From NCBI GenBank assembly GCA_015698045.1, contig BLAL01000297.1, forward strand, positions 434,001-498,000: a DNA stretch of 64,000 nt, given 5' to 3'. The DNA comes from Rhizophagus clarus. Taxonomy: Eukaryota; Glomeromycota; Glomeromycetes; Glomerales; Glomeraceae. Both the position numbers and the translations under genes were made by a program. Shown piece after piece: positions 1 to 10,009 of this stretch. The notes under the pieces were generated by a model. It did no database searches and had not been told where the DNA came from. It saw only the letters and a list, made by a program, of their open reading frames with translations. How positions within the stretch are numbered: the first letter of the stretch is position 1; each line of letters starts with the position of its first letter.

Positions 1-2
1 CT

Positions 3-284
3 GGAGAAAATACAGCTACTATCACGGATGAATTTTCTGTTGTACCTGCAGAGAAGGACCAGAATGGAAAAGCTAAATCTTTAGTAATTCTTGGAACACC
101 ATGGCAACATCGGGCTGGATGGGAGCCTTTAATAAAAGGAGAATTTAAGGCCATATGTAATGGAAAGACTATTACCATTCCCCTATCAGTTCATAAATCT
201 CAGCGTAATGTCTTCACTGTAGAGAAGGGGCTAGAACCTATAAAAAAAAAAACTAGCAGATCATACATGCATGCATTGTGGTAA
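3..284 (+). pseudogene. C-terminal fragment of a retropepsin-like aspartic protease ORF (5' end outside the window)
   Basis: The frame is open from base 3 to a TAA at 282-284 and encodes about 93 residues. It contains LVILGTPWQHRAGW, which resembles the C-terminal ILG(R/T) strand and hinge of retropepsins. The catalytic D-S/T-G would lie upstream of the window and is not seen. The frame is lost just after an 11-A run (242-252). A CCHC zinc finger then follows in the +1 frame, so this is probably one ORF broken by an indel. Such a domain points to a retroelement polyprotein or a domesticated protease. I infer the family from one motif only. Confidence 0.45.
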
Positions 285-510
285 AGAATTCTGTTATCCA
301 TCTCTTTTTAAGCGCCATTTAAGATTAAAAAATATGTGCAGTAAACAGGCTAATCAAGAAACTGATCAGGTTAGTCCAACAAGTAATCGGGTTAGTCCAA
401 CAAGTGATCGGGTTAGTCCAACAAGTGATCGGGTTAGTCCAACAAGTGATCAGGTTAGTGATCAGTTTAATGAAAAAAATACTGTACCTATTCGTTTATC
501 ACTGGCTTAG
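241..510 (+). pseudogene. C2HC zinc-finger tail with 7-residue repeats, out of frame with the preceding protease fragment
   Basis: In this frame the sequence reads CMHCGKEF, then L-x-x-H and a closing Cys, a C2HC-type zinc finger. Its first Cys codon (268-270) lies upstream of the only possible start, ATG 271. The finger therefore cannot be complete unless translation arrives from upstream through the A11 run, which supports a former fusion to the protease frame. The tail carries four copies of a VSPTSDR-like heptad encoded by a 21-bp tandem repeat, then a stop at 508-510. Function unknown. It could be a nucleic-acid-binding tail of a mobile-element protein. Confidence 0.45.
370..453 (+). repeat. 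21-bp tandem repeat, four copies, within the zinc-finger ORF
   Basis: The unit gttagtccaacaagtgatcg(g) repeats four times with one or two substitutions. Each copy encodes a 7-residue module, so copy-number change keeps the frame. Confidence 0.85.
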
Positions 511-604
511 ACACGCACCTGGAAAGTATATTTTTTCGAATACTTATAAGAAGGAGAATGTGAACCGAGTTCACAATGTCACGTGTATGGCACAGTAAAT
601 ATTA

Positions 605-847
605 TTACTTTGGAATAATAGTCTGAACCTTCTCTAGCTTAGCTTTATTGTATGATAGATCAGGATCATTAATATCAATTGGCAATGGTTTTTTCAAATC
701 TGATTTTATCAAATTTATCATGTCTTCCAATTTATCCAGGCTATTCATTAGAGCTTGTGCTGATTCTGCCAAAATGGGGGAAATAAGGGATGAGGAATTA
801 TAGTCAAGCTGGCTCGTCTCTGGATTCTCTTTTTTATTGCTTTCCAT
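605..847 (-). CDS. Small hypothetical protein (80 aa)
   Basis: The ORF runs from ATG (845-847) to a stop at 605-607. It is polar, with an amphipathic stretch (residues about 25-60, ESAQALMNSLDKLEDMINLI) likely to be helical or coiled-coil. I recognise no domain. It sits head-to-tail upstream of other minus-strand ORFs and opposite the zinc-finger fragment. It may be a short accessory gene of the polymerase-bearing element or a chance ORF. Confidence 0.3.
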   Translation of the reverse strand: MESNKKENPETSQLDYNSSSLISPILAESAQALMNSLDKLEDMINLIKSDLKKPLPIDINDPDLSYNKAKLEKVQTIIPK

Positions 848-883
848 TTCTTATCTGCGGAAAAAATAGTCTAAATAATTTGA

Positions 884-1582
884 CTAAGAATAATTGGATC
901 GGTCCCAACCTCTAGTTATACCAAAATATTTTAATTTAAGATACAATCTAGTTTCTCTGATAGTTTTATAAGTAATTCTACAACCGTGAATATGAAGTGC
1001 TTGGAGTTTTAGGCAGGAATAAATAATATTACAAATTGATTCTTCAGAAAACTCTATACGGTAAGAAATATCTAGATATTCTAATTTATAGCATGAATTT
1101 GCGATTGCATATAGACCTTTATCAGTTATTAATCCAGTATCATCTTTTCTTTCATGATAATAAATTCCCAAGTTGAGATACTTCAGATTGGGGTATGATT
1201 CTGCTATTCGATTTAATGTTTTATCACTGAATCCGGTAGTATTATGCAAATTTAAATGAATTATATTTGGGAATAGATGTGTAATATGTTTGAATTTTTT
1301 ATCTAAAAGTCGCCAGTAGCTTGGAATTTCTAAATGAGTTACATTCAAATAATAAAATGGTTTGGTCCCAAAGAGACTCTTCTGCTTCTCACATATTATT
1401 TTCATAAAAATTTTTTGTATGTTACTATTCTTTAGCTCAACTCGTTTCCATAGAACAGAAACACCGCATCTGTACCACAATTGGCAGACAAATAGAGTGG
1501 GATAGAGGGATTTATCTATTGCTAGAAAATGTAAAATATGATTTAATAGTTCTGGTAAATATATAACTCTTGAATGTGTCAT
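884..1582 (-). CDS. F-box/LRR protein (about 232 aa)
   Basis: The N-terminus (residues about 8-50) reads as an F-box: LPELLNHILHFLA, then FVCQLWYRCGVSVLW. It is followed by LRR-like strands such as IIHLNLHNT, LKYLNLG, LEYLDIS and LQALHIHGC. F-box proteins of this layout are expanded in Rhizophagus and act as substrate adaptors of SCF ubiquitin ligases. The best start is the ATG at 1580-1582, because the longer frame opens only with a non-ATG codon. At about 230 residues it is short for the family (often 400-500), so it is either truncated or a compact member. Substrate unknown. Confidence 0.7.
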   Translation of the reverse strand: MTHSRVIYLPELLNHILHFLAIDKSLYPTLFVCQLWYRCGVSVLWKRVELKNSNIQKIFMKIICEKQKSLFGTKPFYYLNVTHLEIPSYWRLLDKKFKHITHLFPNIIHLNLHNTTGFSDKTLNRIAESYPNLKYLNLGIYYHERKDDTGLITDKGLYAIANSCYKLEYLDISYRIEFSEESICNIIYSCLKLQALHIHGCRITYKTIRETRLYLKLKYFGITRGWDRSNYS

Positions 1583-1740
1583 AATTAACAAATATTATAT
1601 GCTAATTTAAAATATGCATAACACTCTAGCTTTACCCACTAGAAAAAAAGAAAAGCTGAGTTTATTAGTATTCCTGGCATTTGTAATAATATTAGAAGAA
1701 AAAAAGATGCAAAGGAATTTTATAGGTTAGCCAAGTCTTT

Positions 1741-1935
1741 TCAGTCTATTAAACTCCCTTGATAATTATTTTGCACAAAATCTAACTCTCGTGCTAATCT
1801 ATCTAATGTTAATTGTAGTCCAATTATATAAAGTTTTTGACGATCTTCTGCTCTAACTCCATTTTGGAATACCATTTTGATATTCTTTTTTACTTCATCT
1901 ATAATATCCTCTAATCCCACTATGCTGGTTGTCAT
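1741..1935 (-). CDS. Small hypothetical protein (64 aa)
   Basis: The ORF has an ATG at 1933-1935 and a stop at 1741-1743. It is predicted mainly helical (EDIIDEVKKNIKMVFQ and LQLTLDRLARELDFVQ) with a leucine-heptad look. I recognise no family. It lies divergently upstream of the DNA polymerase gene, so the 170-bp gap could hold promoters for both. It may belong to the same element. Confidence 0.3.
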   Translation of the reverse strand: MTTSIVGLEDIIDEVKKNIKMVFQNGVRAEDRQKLYIIGLQLTLDRLARELDFVQNNYQGSLID

Positions 1936-2132
1936 TTTAGTGATTTACTTAACTAATGTTTTTTATTTCAATTGCTAAATTTAACCTTCTAAAACCATTT
2001 TTGGCAAGCCTGTAAATACTGCTTTTGGTGACAGCTCTATAACCGGAAACTGAAAAAATAGGAAATAATTAATTAAAGAAAAAATTTTATAAGTAAGTAA
2101 TAGTGCGACGGTTAGAGTTAACACAATATCAA

Positions 2133-5100
2133 ATGTCTGATGCTTATCCAGAATATATAGAAGAATTTAGTATAGAAATATCTGATTTTAATCCGATTGG
2201 TCCTACTGCTCATATACCATTACCTGAAACTTTGCCAAAACGTAATAATGGAATTATAAATATTCAAAATAATGATGACTGGTGTTTCAAGTGGAGTGTT
2301 CTAGGAGCTTTGCATCCTGTAAAAGTTCATCCAGAGAGAAATCCACATCGGCTATATGGAGGTTTTGTGGAAGAACTTAATATGGAAGACATCCCAATTC
2401 CAGTGCCAGTCTCAACACCAGTTTATAAAAAGTTCGAAGAAAATAACCTAGAAATCAGTCTATGTGTCTATGAATGGCATAACCAAAATAAGTGTCTTGA
2501 ATTTCGTTATGTTTCAGAAAGAAGAGGGGAAGAATACAAGCAAGTAAATCTTCTAGTAATTACAGAAGATGATAGAAGTCATTACTGTATTATCAAAGAT
2601 TTACATAAACTAGTATATAATCATAGCAAACATAAAGGGCGAAAATACATTTGCCGTTATTGTCTTCATGTATATTCTGCAGAGAAAGGATTAAAGGAGC
2701 ATATACTAAAATGCAAAGGTCTAAATAATGCTTCTCAGCAACCTCAAATGCCAGTAAAAAATAGAAGCGTCAAAGCTTTCTATAATCATAAATGCATGCA
2801 ACCAAACCCATATCGTATTTTCTGGGATCTTGAAATGTTAACCGAAAAACTAACCCCAGAAGAGAAAACAAAGTTAACCCATACAGAAAGATTACAGATG
2901 CACAAGCCGTGTGGCTATTGTTATGTAGTTGTTCGTATGGATAGTTCACTTAACTATGAGATTATGAGTCATGATCTATACAGAGGCCCAGATGCGCTTG
3001 AAAGATTCGTTACAAAAATTGAGGCAGAGCTGGCAAATATACAGGAGGACTTATCAGCGCCTGCAGAAATGATCATGGCACCAGGTGACCTGGAGGCATA
3101 TAAAGAAGCAACCAAATGCTGGATTTGCAAAAAGTCTTTTATCAAGCCATCACAAGAAGCATTGCAAAAATTCGAAGAAGCAAAGCACAGTTTATTAGAA
3201 ATTAAAGAATGGGAATTATGCATGGAAAAGGAATATCCTGAAAAGAAAAAGATACAGAAAGAATATTATGAAGCTCTAAGTGCACTTAACTGTAAAGTAA
3301 AAGACTACGATCATATAAGTGGCAAGTTCCGAAGTCCAGCTCATGATGCCTGTAATAAAAAGTTACAGATAGGATCTTTTGAGACAAAAGTGCCTCTCAT
3401 CTGCCATAATTTTCGTGGGTATGATTCCCATCCGCTTATGAAAGTTGTAAGCAAGTTCACGGCTGATAAGCTAAATTGCATTCCAGAAAATATTGGAAAG
3501 TATAAGGCCATGGATGTAGGTCAACTCCAATTTCTTGACAGTTTTCAGCATATGGCAATGGGATTAGATAAGTTAGTAGCAAGTCTAGGAGAAAACCCAG
3601 AAAAGTTCCCTCTAACTGTTAAGCATTTCACAGAGAAAGGCTACTCAATGGATAAGATCAAGCTTCTTTTCCGAAAAGGAGTATTCCCATATGATTGGAC
3701 AAATGCATGGGAAAAATTTGACAGAACAAACATCCCGCCTAGAAAGGATTTCTATTCGCTTCTCAGTCAGCAAAATATCAGTAAGGAGGACTATGAATAC
3801 GCTCAAAAAGTATGGCAAACATTTGAGATGCAAAGCTTTGGAGACTATCATGATCTTTACCTTGAGACAGACGTACTCTTACTAGCTGATGTATTCATGA
3901 ACTATACCATCATATGTCTGCAAGATGATGGCTTAGACCCTTCCCACTACGTCTCAGCACCAGGAATGTTCAACGATTCATTATATAAGAGCAGTGGAGT
4001 CGAACTCAAGCTCATGACAGATATGGACGAATATCTGATGGTTGAAAATGGTATCCGTGTAGGAATGACAATGGCAAGTCACCGATATGCCCAAGCTAAT
4101 AATCTGAAATGTCCAGATTACGATTCTAGCAAGCCAAATTCCTGGATCATGTATGAGGATATGAATGCTTTATATTCAGGTGCAATGACCCAATACATGC
4201 CTACAGAAATATTGGGAAAAGTAAGCTTAGAACAGCTTCCAGACATACAAAGCATTGCACCAGATGCTGAAATAGGATATACATTGGAAGTTGATCTAGA
4301 AGCCCCAGTGCACTTGCATGATTTCTTTTCAGATTATCCTTTAGCACCAGAAAAGCAGATAGTTCCAGAAGAATGGCTTAGCTTGTATAATGAAAGATTA
4401 GTGCAAGATAAAGAAGTTGGGGGCGGAAAATATACAACAGGAGAAAAGCTCGTCCAAACTCTTTATCCCAAAAAGAACTACGTGATCCATTATCGTGCAC
4501 TCCAGTTATACATGAAATTGGGGGTGAAAGTTACAAAGATTCACGGTGGATTAAAATTCCGGCAGTCTCCATGGATGAAAGACTATATTGAGGAAAATAT
4601 TTGTAAACGCAAAATAGCTAAGGCCACTGGGGATGAGTTTGGAGTTATGTATTATAAGTTAAAAAATAATGCAGTCTTCGGCAAACAGATGGAGAATGTC
4701 CGTAAACATATGAGAGTAGAGCTACTTAGAACAGAAGAGGATAAAAAAATTAGGCGTCTAGCAAGTTCACCATTATATGTAGGCTTTAAAGCATTCGAAG
4801 GGGGCATCACAGCAGTACACATGTTAAAAGGCACAGTAACTCTAAATAAACCAATCTATGTGGGGCAGGCAATTCTCGACATTAGCAAGGCCATGATGTT
4901 CAACTTTTGGTACAGTTACATAAAGCCTTGCTATGGAGATAAGGCCTGTCTACTTTATACAGATACAGACTCGCTCATAATGTGGATAGAAACTGAGGAT
5001 ATCTATAAAGATTGAGCAGAAAGACCAGACATTTTCGATCTTAACTATTCAGGAGACTTGTTTCTAATGAAGGATGAGACAAAAGGAGATCCAATAGGCG

Positions 5101-5531
5101 AATCAGTATGCTTAAAGCCAAAAATGTATTCAGTTCTTCCAGCAGATCATGATCCAAAAACTCCCGATGATCCTGATTCAGAAAAACCTAAGAAGAAACA
5201 TGGCATCCAGAAGGCAAAGGGTGTTAAGAAATGCATGGTTAAAAAGGAGCTTCGACATGACAAATTTCTAGAATGTCTCAGGACTAAGAAGCTAACCCGA
5301 CATGATATGTATGGTCTCCGCAGTTATGATCATCAAATATATCTGGAAAGGGTAAATAAGATAGGGTTAAATCCATATGATAACAAGCGCTGGATCTTAC
5401 TTGATGGAATTCGAACTCTCCCATATGGTCATTGGCGAATTGGACTATATAAACGCCTAGTGGCATCCGAAATAGCTCCTGAGGAAGCAGAAGAAAGGGC
5501 TATGAAAGTTAGACTTCGAGTCATGGAATAG
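2133..5531 (+). pseudogene. Family-B DNA polymerase of the protein-primed/Polinton-plasmid type, split by one in-frame UGA codon
   Basis: Up to the first stop (5013-5015) the frame encodes about 960 residues from ATG 2133; the longer frame opens only with GTG. Numbering from the GTG, the order is: a conserved N-terminal block (CFKWSVLGALHPVKVHPERN), a C2HC zinc finger (C184, C187, H200, C204), Exo I (D242, E244), an inserted treble-clef/endonuclease-VII-like module (CWICKKSF and DYDHISGKFRSPAHDACN), Exo II (HNFRGYD), Exo III (YHDLYLETD), Pol A (DMNALYSGA), Pol B (KLKNNAVFG) and Pol C (YTDTDS). All catalytic acidic residues are present. After the UGA the same frame stays open for 171 codons (5016-5531) with the conserved C-terminal thumb region. 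The stop falls 14 codons after the Pol C motif, so a product ending there would lack the thumb. It is a one-base nonsense mutation, recoding, or Trp in a mitochondrial-type code. No integrase, ATPase or capsid gene lies nearby, so the element is incomplete or plasmid-like. Confidence 0.85.
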
Positions 5532-5629
5532 AGACTTTATAACAAATATTTTTTCCGGAGGTAAAATTATCAAAGAATATAATTTTATTAATTAAAGTTT
5601 TTCTATTGCTATATTAGAAACATACAAAA

Positions 5630-5977
5630 ATGGTAGATCATAAAGATATAGAACTTGCACAAGTCAAAGTCATAAAAACTGCATTGCGAAAGGGCAAAAA
5701 ATATGATAATCTTGCAAAAAATTATGGAGACTATCTAAAGAAACTGCGAGCTGAAAAGGATCCGAATAACTATATTAAAACACTTGCAGTAAAGATGTTC
5801 CCTAAGGAAGAAGCATATACTGAAAGGCTAGAAAATTATCGCAAAAGGTATGAAGATAATGATCTATTTGCCAGCCTAGAGGAATTATATGAGCTTTATT
5901 ATCAAATAGCTAAGGAGGAGAATCGCGAAAGAACAGAAGATGAAATAGAGCAGATGCTCAAAGCAATGGCAATCTAG
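5630..5977 (+). CDS. Small helical hypothetical protein (115 aa) downstream of the DNA polymerase
   Basis: The ORF runs from ATG 5630 to TAG 5975-5977. It is rich in K, E, Y and L and predicted almost entirely helical, with a coiled-coil look in the C-terminal half (LEELYELYYQIAKEENRE). It starts about 100 bp after the polymerase stop on the same strand, as expected for a neighbour gene of the same element. No known domain is recognised. Its last codons lie in a 29-bp tandem duplication. Confidence 0.5.
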   Translation: MVDHKDIELAQVKVIKTALRKGKKYDNLAKNYGDYLKKLRAEKDPNNYIKTLAVKMFPKEEAYTERLENYRKRYEDNDLFASLEELYELYYQIAKEENRERTEDEIEQMLKAMAI

Positions 5978-6017
5978 TTGTCTTTGGCAAAGCAATGGCA
6001 ATCTAGTTGTCTTTGGC
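5960..6017 (+). repeat. 29-bp perfect tandem duplication at the end of the 115-aa ORF
   Basis: The unit (aaagcaatggcaatctagtt plus nine bases) occurs twice in direct succession, at 5960-5988 and 5989-6017. The first copy carries the stop codon of the upstream ORF. Confidence 0.9.
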
Positions 6018-6088
6018 AAAGCTATTGTAAAACTGAAGCATTAACTAATTATTAATTAATCTTTTCAAATCTAGTAATAAAAAGTAGG

Positions 6089-6325
6089 ATGATCGGTGAA
6101 TATTCTTGCCCATTTCTCTGCAATACTGGAAAGATTTGCAATAACCCTTGCATTCGCCTAGAAGGTTGCCGATTTCATTAGAAAGCTAAAAAACGGGTAC
6201 CATGTTCTGATTGCAGGAAGCCTACAGCTTCTGCTTGTGGCCGATGCCCGTTACATGTTAGAGGCTATTATGTTATTCAGTATTATGACAGGCTTCGATC
6301 ACAGATACAAGAAAGTAATGGATAG
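6089..6325 (+). pseudogene. Cysteine-rich small ORF (78 codons) interrupted by a UAG
   Basis: From ATG 6089 the frame reads CPFLCNTGKICNNPCIRLEGC, then RFH and TAG at 6179-6181. It then continues open with CSDCRKPTASACGRCPLHV to a second TAG at 6323-6325. The Cys pairs on both sides of the stop look like two small zinc-binding knuckles, so the interruption is probably a nonsense mutation or a readthrough codon. It lies 110 bp downstream of the 115-aa ORF on the same strand. Function unknown. Confidence 0.4.
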
Positions 6326-6339
6326 ATCATTTCGGCTAA

Positions 6340-7110
6340 CACTTTATCTTAATTTTTTGTTAGACTTATAAAATTCCTGGCAGGAGGTGGAAAAGTTAGA
6401 CTTTAATTTTTTTGTTAAATTTATATGCTATTTATTAAGCTATCCGGCGCAGAACCCATTCTTGACTAAGGAAAAGTTGGGACAATTTTGCGGATTTCTT
6501 CTGAATTTTTATAGGGTGGCATTTCGTTAGACATTTATATAAAATATGCTATTTAATAAGCTAGCCTGCATTGAACCTGTTCTTGATTAAGGAAAAGTTG
6601 GGACAAAAATCCTGTTAGATTTATTTAACAATTATGCTATTTAATGAGCTAGCTTGCGCAGAAGCCATTCTTATATATAGAAAAGTTCGTTAGATTTAAG
6701 AAGTCACATGATTTTTAAATTTTTCGTATGACTTATTTATGGGGAATTGGGACAAAATTTTCGTATGATTTATTTTCGTTAGACTTATTTAATAAATATA
6801 CTTATTGATGCGCTAGCCTGCATTAAACCCGTTCTTGATTAAGGAAAAGTTAGGACAAATTTTCGTATGACTTATTTTCGTATGACTTATTTTTTCGTAT
6901 GACTTATTTAATAAATATACTTATTAATGCGCTAGCCTGCATTAAACCCGTTCTTGATTAAGGAAAAGTTAGGACAAATTTTCGTATGACTTATTTTTTG
7001 TATGACTTATTTTTTCGTATGACTTATTTCATATGACTTATTTTTTAGTATGACTTATTTATGGGGGAATTGGGACGAAATTTTTGTATGATTTATTTTA
7101 CGATATTGAT
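6340..7110. repeat. Degenerate direct-repeat region downstream of the polymerase block
   Basis: About five imperfect copies of a ~60-bp module (core ctagcctgcattaaacccgt, then tcttgattaaggaaaagtt) start near 6430, 6548, 6629, 6797 and 6912. They are interspersed with many copies of ttcgtatgacttattt or ttcgttagacttattt. No ORF is present. This may be the terminal or sub-terminal repeat zone of the polymerase-bearing element, or a separate satellite. Confidence 0.7.
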
Positions 7111-7133
7111 TTTACCATTCTGGGAGTCATGAC

Positions 7134-7191
7134 ACACAATAGCAAGGAGGACGGACCTTACGGTCCTTAAACCCCCAATTTGCTATTGTGT
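7134..7191. repeat. Hairpin: 12-bp perfect inverted repeat enclosing a smaller stem
   Basis: acacaatagcaa (7134-7145) is exactly complementary to ttgctattgtgt (7180-7191). Inside lies a nested stem, GGACC-ttac-GGTCC. It is followed by inverted ttgcgaaac/gtttcgcaa motifs at 7196-7273. This looks like the end of a small inverted-repeat element. Confidence 0.6.
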
Positions 7192-7274
7192 AGCATTGCG
7201 AAACATTTTTTTTCATTATATTAATTAAAAAAAAAAGTTTCGCAACGTTTTTTATTAATATAGCGTTGCGAAAC

Positions 7275-7984
7275 GCTTTATTCGACATGTCGAAATTATT
7301 GACCAATCAAGAATTTTGGCAATTTCGACAATTTCGACAGGCAAACTTTAATTAAAACGATTGAAAAAATTTTTAAAGTAAAAACGATTTTAAAAAAAAA
7401 AATCATTTTTTTTTAGTTATAAACGATAAAAGAATCATTTTTTTTAGTTATAAAAAAATCGATTAAAGAGATTATTTTTTAAATGTAACTTTTAAATGTA
7501 AACGACTAAAAAAAATTTTTTTTTTAAAAAATGTAACTAGGGCAATTTGGATATAGTTAGTGAGCTTTAGAATACTAAAAAAAAAACTGTTTGGTCAATT
7601 CAGACCCATCGGGGTTGATCCGATTTACCCGTTTAACCTGAAATTAAAAAAGAAAACACTGACACTAAATGAAGCATTTTGGTGTTTTTCAGAAGTTTAT
7701 ACAAAAAATGCCAAACCGTTTTTTTTATAATGCAAAAAAGCCAAGGCTCTTTTTTGCCAATTAAATTTTATATTACTAAAAAAATGTTAAAGGACGGTTT
7801 TAACATTTTTTATTATTAAACGCTTAAAAAAAAATGTTAAAACATATTTTAGTGTTTTTTAATCAAAGTATTAAACACTTTAAAAAAATGCTAAAATACG
7901 TATTTTAGCATTTTTTTAATTAAACACTTTTTTAATGTTTTTTTTTTTTTTTTTAAATAAATGCTTAAAAAAATGTTGACATAA
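7275..7984. other. AT-rich non-coding stretch with short A/T runs
   Basis: No ORF with coding character is visible. The sequence is dominated by poly-A/poly-T runs and short echoes of aacgatttttt and tgttaaa.. motifs that lead into the tandem array that follows. Confidence 0.6.
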
Positions 7985-8690
7985 TCGTTTTAACAATAAT
8001 TGATTTTTTTATTAATTGTTTTCTTTTTTATTTAATTGTTTTAACAAAAAAAAACGATTTTGTTTTTATTAATTGTCTTAACAAAAAAAATGATTGTTTT
8101 TTATTAATCGTCTTTAACGAAAAAAAACGATTTTTTTTTTATTAATCGTCTTTAACGAAAAAAAAATGATTTTTTTTTATTAATCGTCTTTAACGAAAAA
8201 AAAATGATTTTTTTTTATTAATCGTCTTTAATGAAAAAAAAACGATTTTTTTTTATTAATCGTCTTTAACGAAAAAAAAAATGATTTTTTTTTATTAATC
8301 GTCTTTAACAAAAAAAAACGATTTTTTTTTATTAATCGTCTTTAACAAAAAAAAACGATTTTTTTTATTAATCGTCTTTAACGAAAAAAAAATGATTTTT
8401 TTTATTAATCGTCTTTAACGAAAAAAAAATGATTTTTTTTATTAATCGTCTTTAACGAAAAAAAAACAATTTTTTTTTATTAATCGTCTTTAACGAAAAA
8501 AAAAACAATTTTTTTTTATTAATCGTCTTTAACAAAAAAAAAATGATTTTTTTTATTAATCGTCTTTAACGAAAAAAAAAATGATTTTTTTTTATTAATC
8601 GTCTTTAACGAAAAAAAATGATTTTTTTTTTATTAATCGTCTTAACAAAAAAAAAATGACTTTTTTTATTAATTGCTTTAACATGATGTA
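7985..8690. repeat. ~39-bp AT-rich minisatellite, roughly 17-19 units
   Basis: The unit is about ttaatcgtctttaacgaaaa followed by A and T runs (aaaaatgattttttttta). It repeats head to tail with length variation only in the homopolymer runs. Each unit carries a self-complementary pair, aatcgt-c-tttaacg and aaa..gatttttt, so single-strand hairpins are possible. The downstream 8.7-9.2 kb holds scattered degenerate copies. Confidence 0.85.
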
Positions 8691-9329
8691 CCTCTTAGCA
8701 TGAATAAAACACTATCTACATATGCACCTGCATTTACCATTTCTCAGAATTTTGGTATAGTAATATTAATTGTTTTTAAAAAAAAAATTTTTATTAGTTA
8801 TATAATAAAAAAAAATGATTTTAACCATTTTTCCAAGTCATTTAATAGTATAAAAATCATTTTTTTCCTAAGCCGTTTAATAAAAAAAACCGTTTTTTTC
8901 TAAGTCGTTTAATAAAAAACAATTTAAACATTTTTTTGAGTCGTTTAATCATTTTTTTTTTATGATAACAAAGCTAAAAATGTCAAACCCCATTCTCTAG
9001 CATCAAATATTAAGAACATTTAACAGTTTTTATTAAAACAAATAAAAAAAAACACTAAAAATGGGTTAAACCCGGTTTAAACTTTTTTTATCAAAACATT
9101 AAAAATGTTCAAAGACGTCTTTGGCTTTTTATTAAAACAACGATTTTTTTTATTAATTGTTTTAATGAAATGAAAATAATTTTTTCATTAATAAGTTTAA
9201 AAAAAATTTTCAAAAAGAAATTTTTTTTTTATCTCATTACAATGTTAAATATTGTAATTATAATAAGGAGTTAAAATTTCTCTTTTTAGTTTTATTTATC
9301 TTATATATAACGGGAGTGAAGTGATATAA

Positions 9330-10000
9330 TCGAATAACCCAGTTAATTGGTAATCCGCTATATATATGGATCATTTTCCATAAATGGAAATCAAAATGTG
9401 ATCGACATAAAAAGCAACAAGTTACTTGTTACCTCGTCATGTCGATCAATACAACAAGTTAGTTGTTGTAAATCAACAAGTAACTTATTAATTTACAACA
9501 ACTTACTTGTTGATTTACAACAACTAACTTGTTGTTTTTACAACAACCTTTTGACTTCTACGGTACGCCATACGAACCAGATAACCCTAATGCTGTTATA
9601 GGGTTATCCGTTTCAAAAAAATTGTATCCGAATACCCTGTGTCAGTTAGTAACGGATAAATCCGAATGAAAATTATAAGGTATTCTAGACTTACAGGCGC
9701 AGCAATTATACATACTTATTTATTATAATTAATTTAAATAAATTTATATTTATTACATTTTCACTCGCTAAATAATGTATCTTAGTAACAATTTTTAGAA
9801 GAGTTAAAAGCTTTAAGAAGCTTAAATTGTCCTTATCAACATTTAAATAACAATTAAGCTATAAACTATTATTAAACCTAGGGTATCCGAAAGTATAATC
9901 CGGATAATCCTATATAAAAAAAATCAATATTATAAAAACAATCCGGATATATAGGCTAATAGGATAAATCCTAGAGTATTCTAGTTACATTACCCGTTAA
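9330..10000. repeat. Non-coding region of nested hairpins with GGGTATCCG/GGATAACCC motifs
   Basis: A perfect 32-bp inverted repeat lies at 9452-9483/9503-9534. A second hairpin follows near 9579-9609 (gataaccct..agggttatc). Several cggata/tatccg motifs then recur up to 9990. No ORF is credible. The pattern suggests one or more decayed non-autonomous inverted-repeat transposons. Confidence 0.5.
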
Positions 10001-10009
10001 GGAAAGCTC

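Noticed and set aside
1..7110. Calling the block a complete Polinton/Maverick
   Set aside because: Only the polymerase and small ORFs are visible. No retroviral-type integrase, packaging ATPase, capsid genes or terminal inverted repeats were found in the window.
8700..8903. 67-aa plus frame after the minisatellite
   Set aside because: It is composed of Phe/Ile/Lys from A/T runs, with no domain and no upstream signals.
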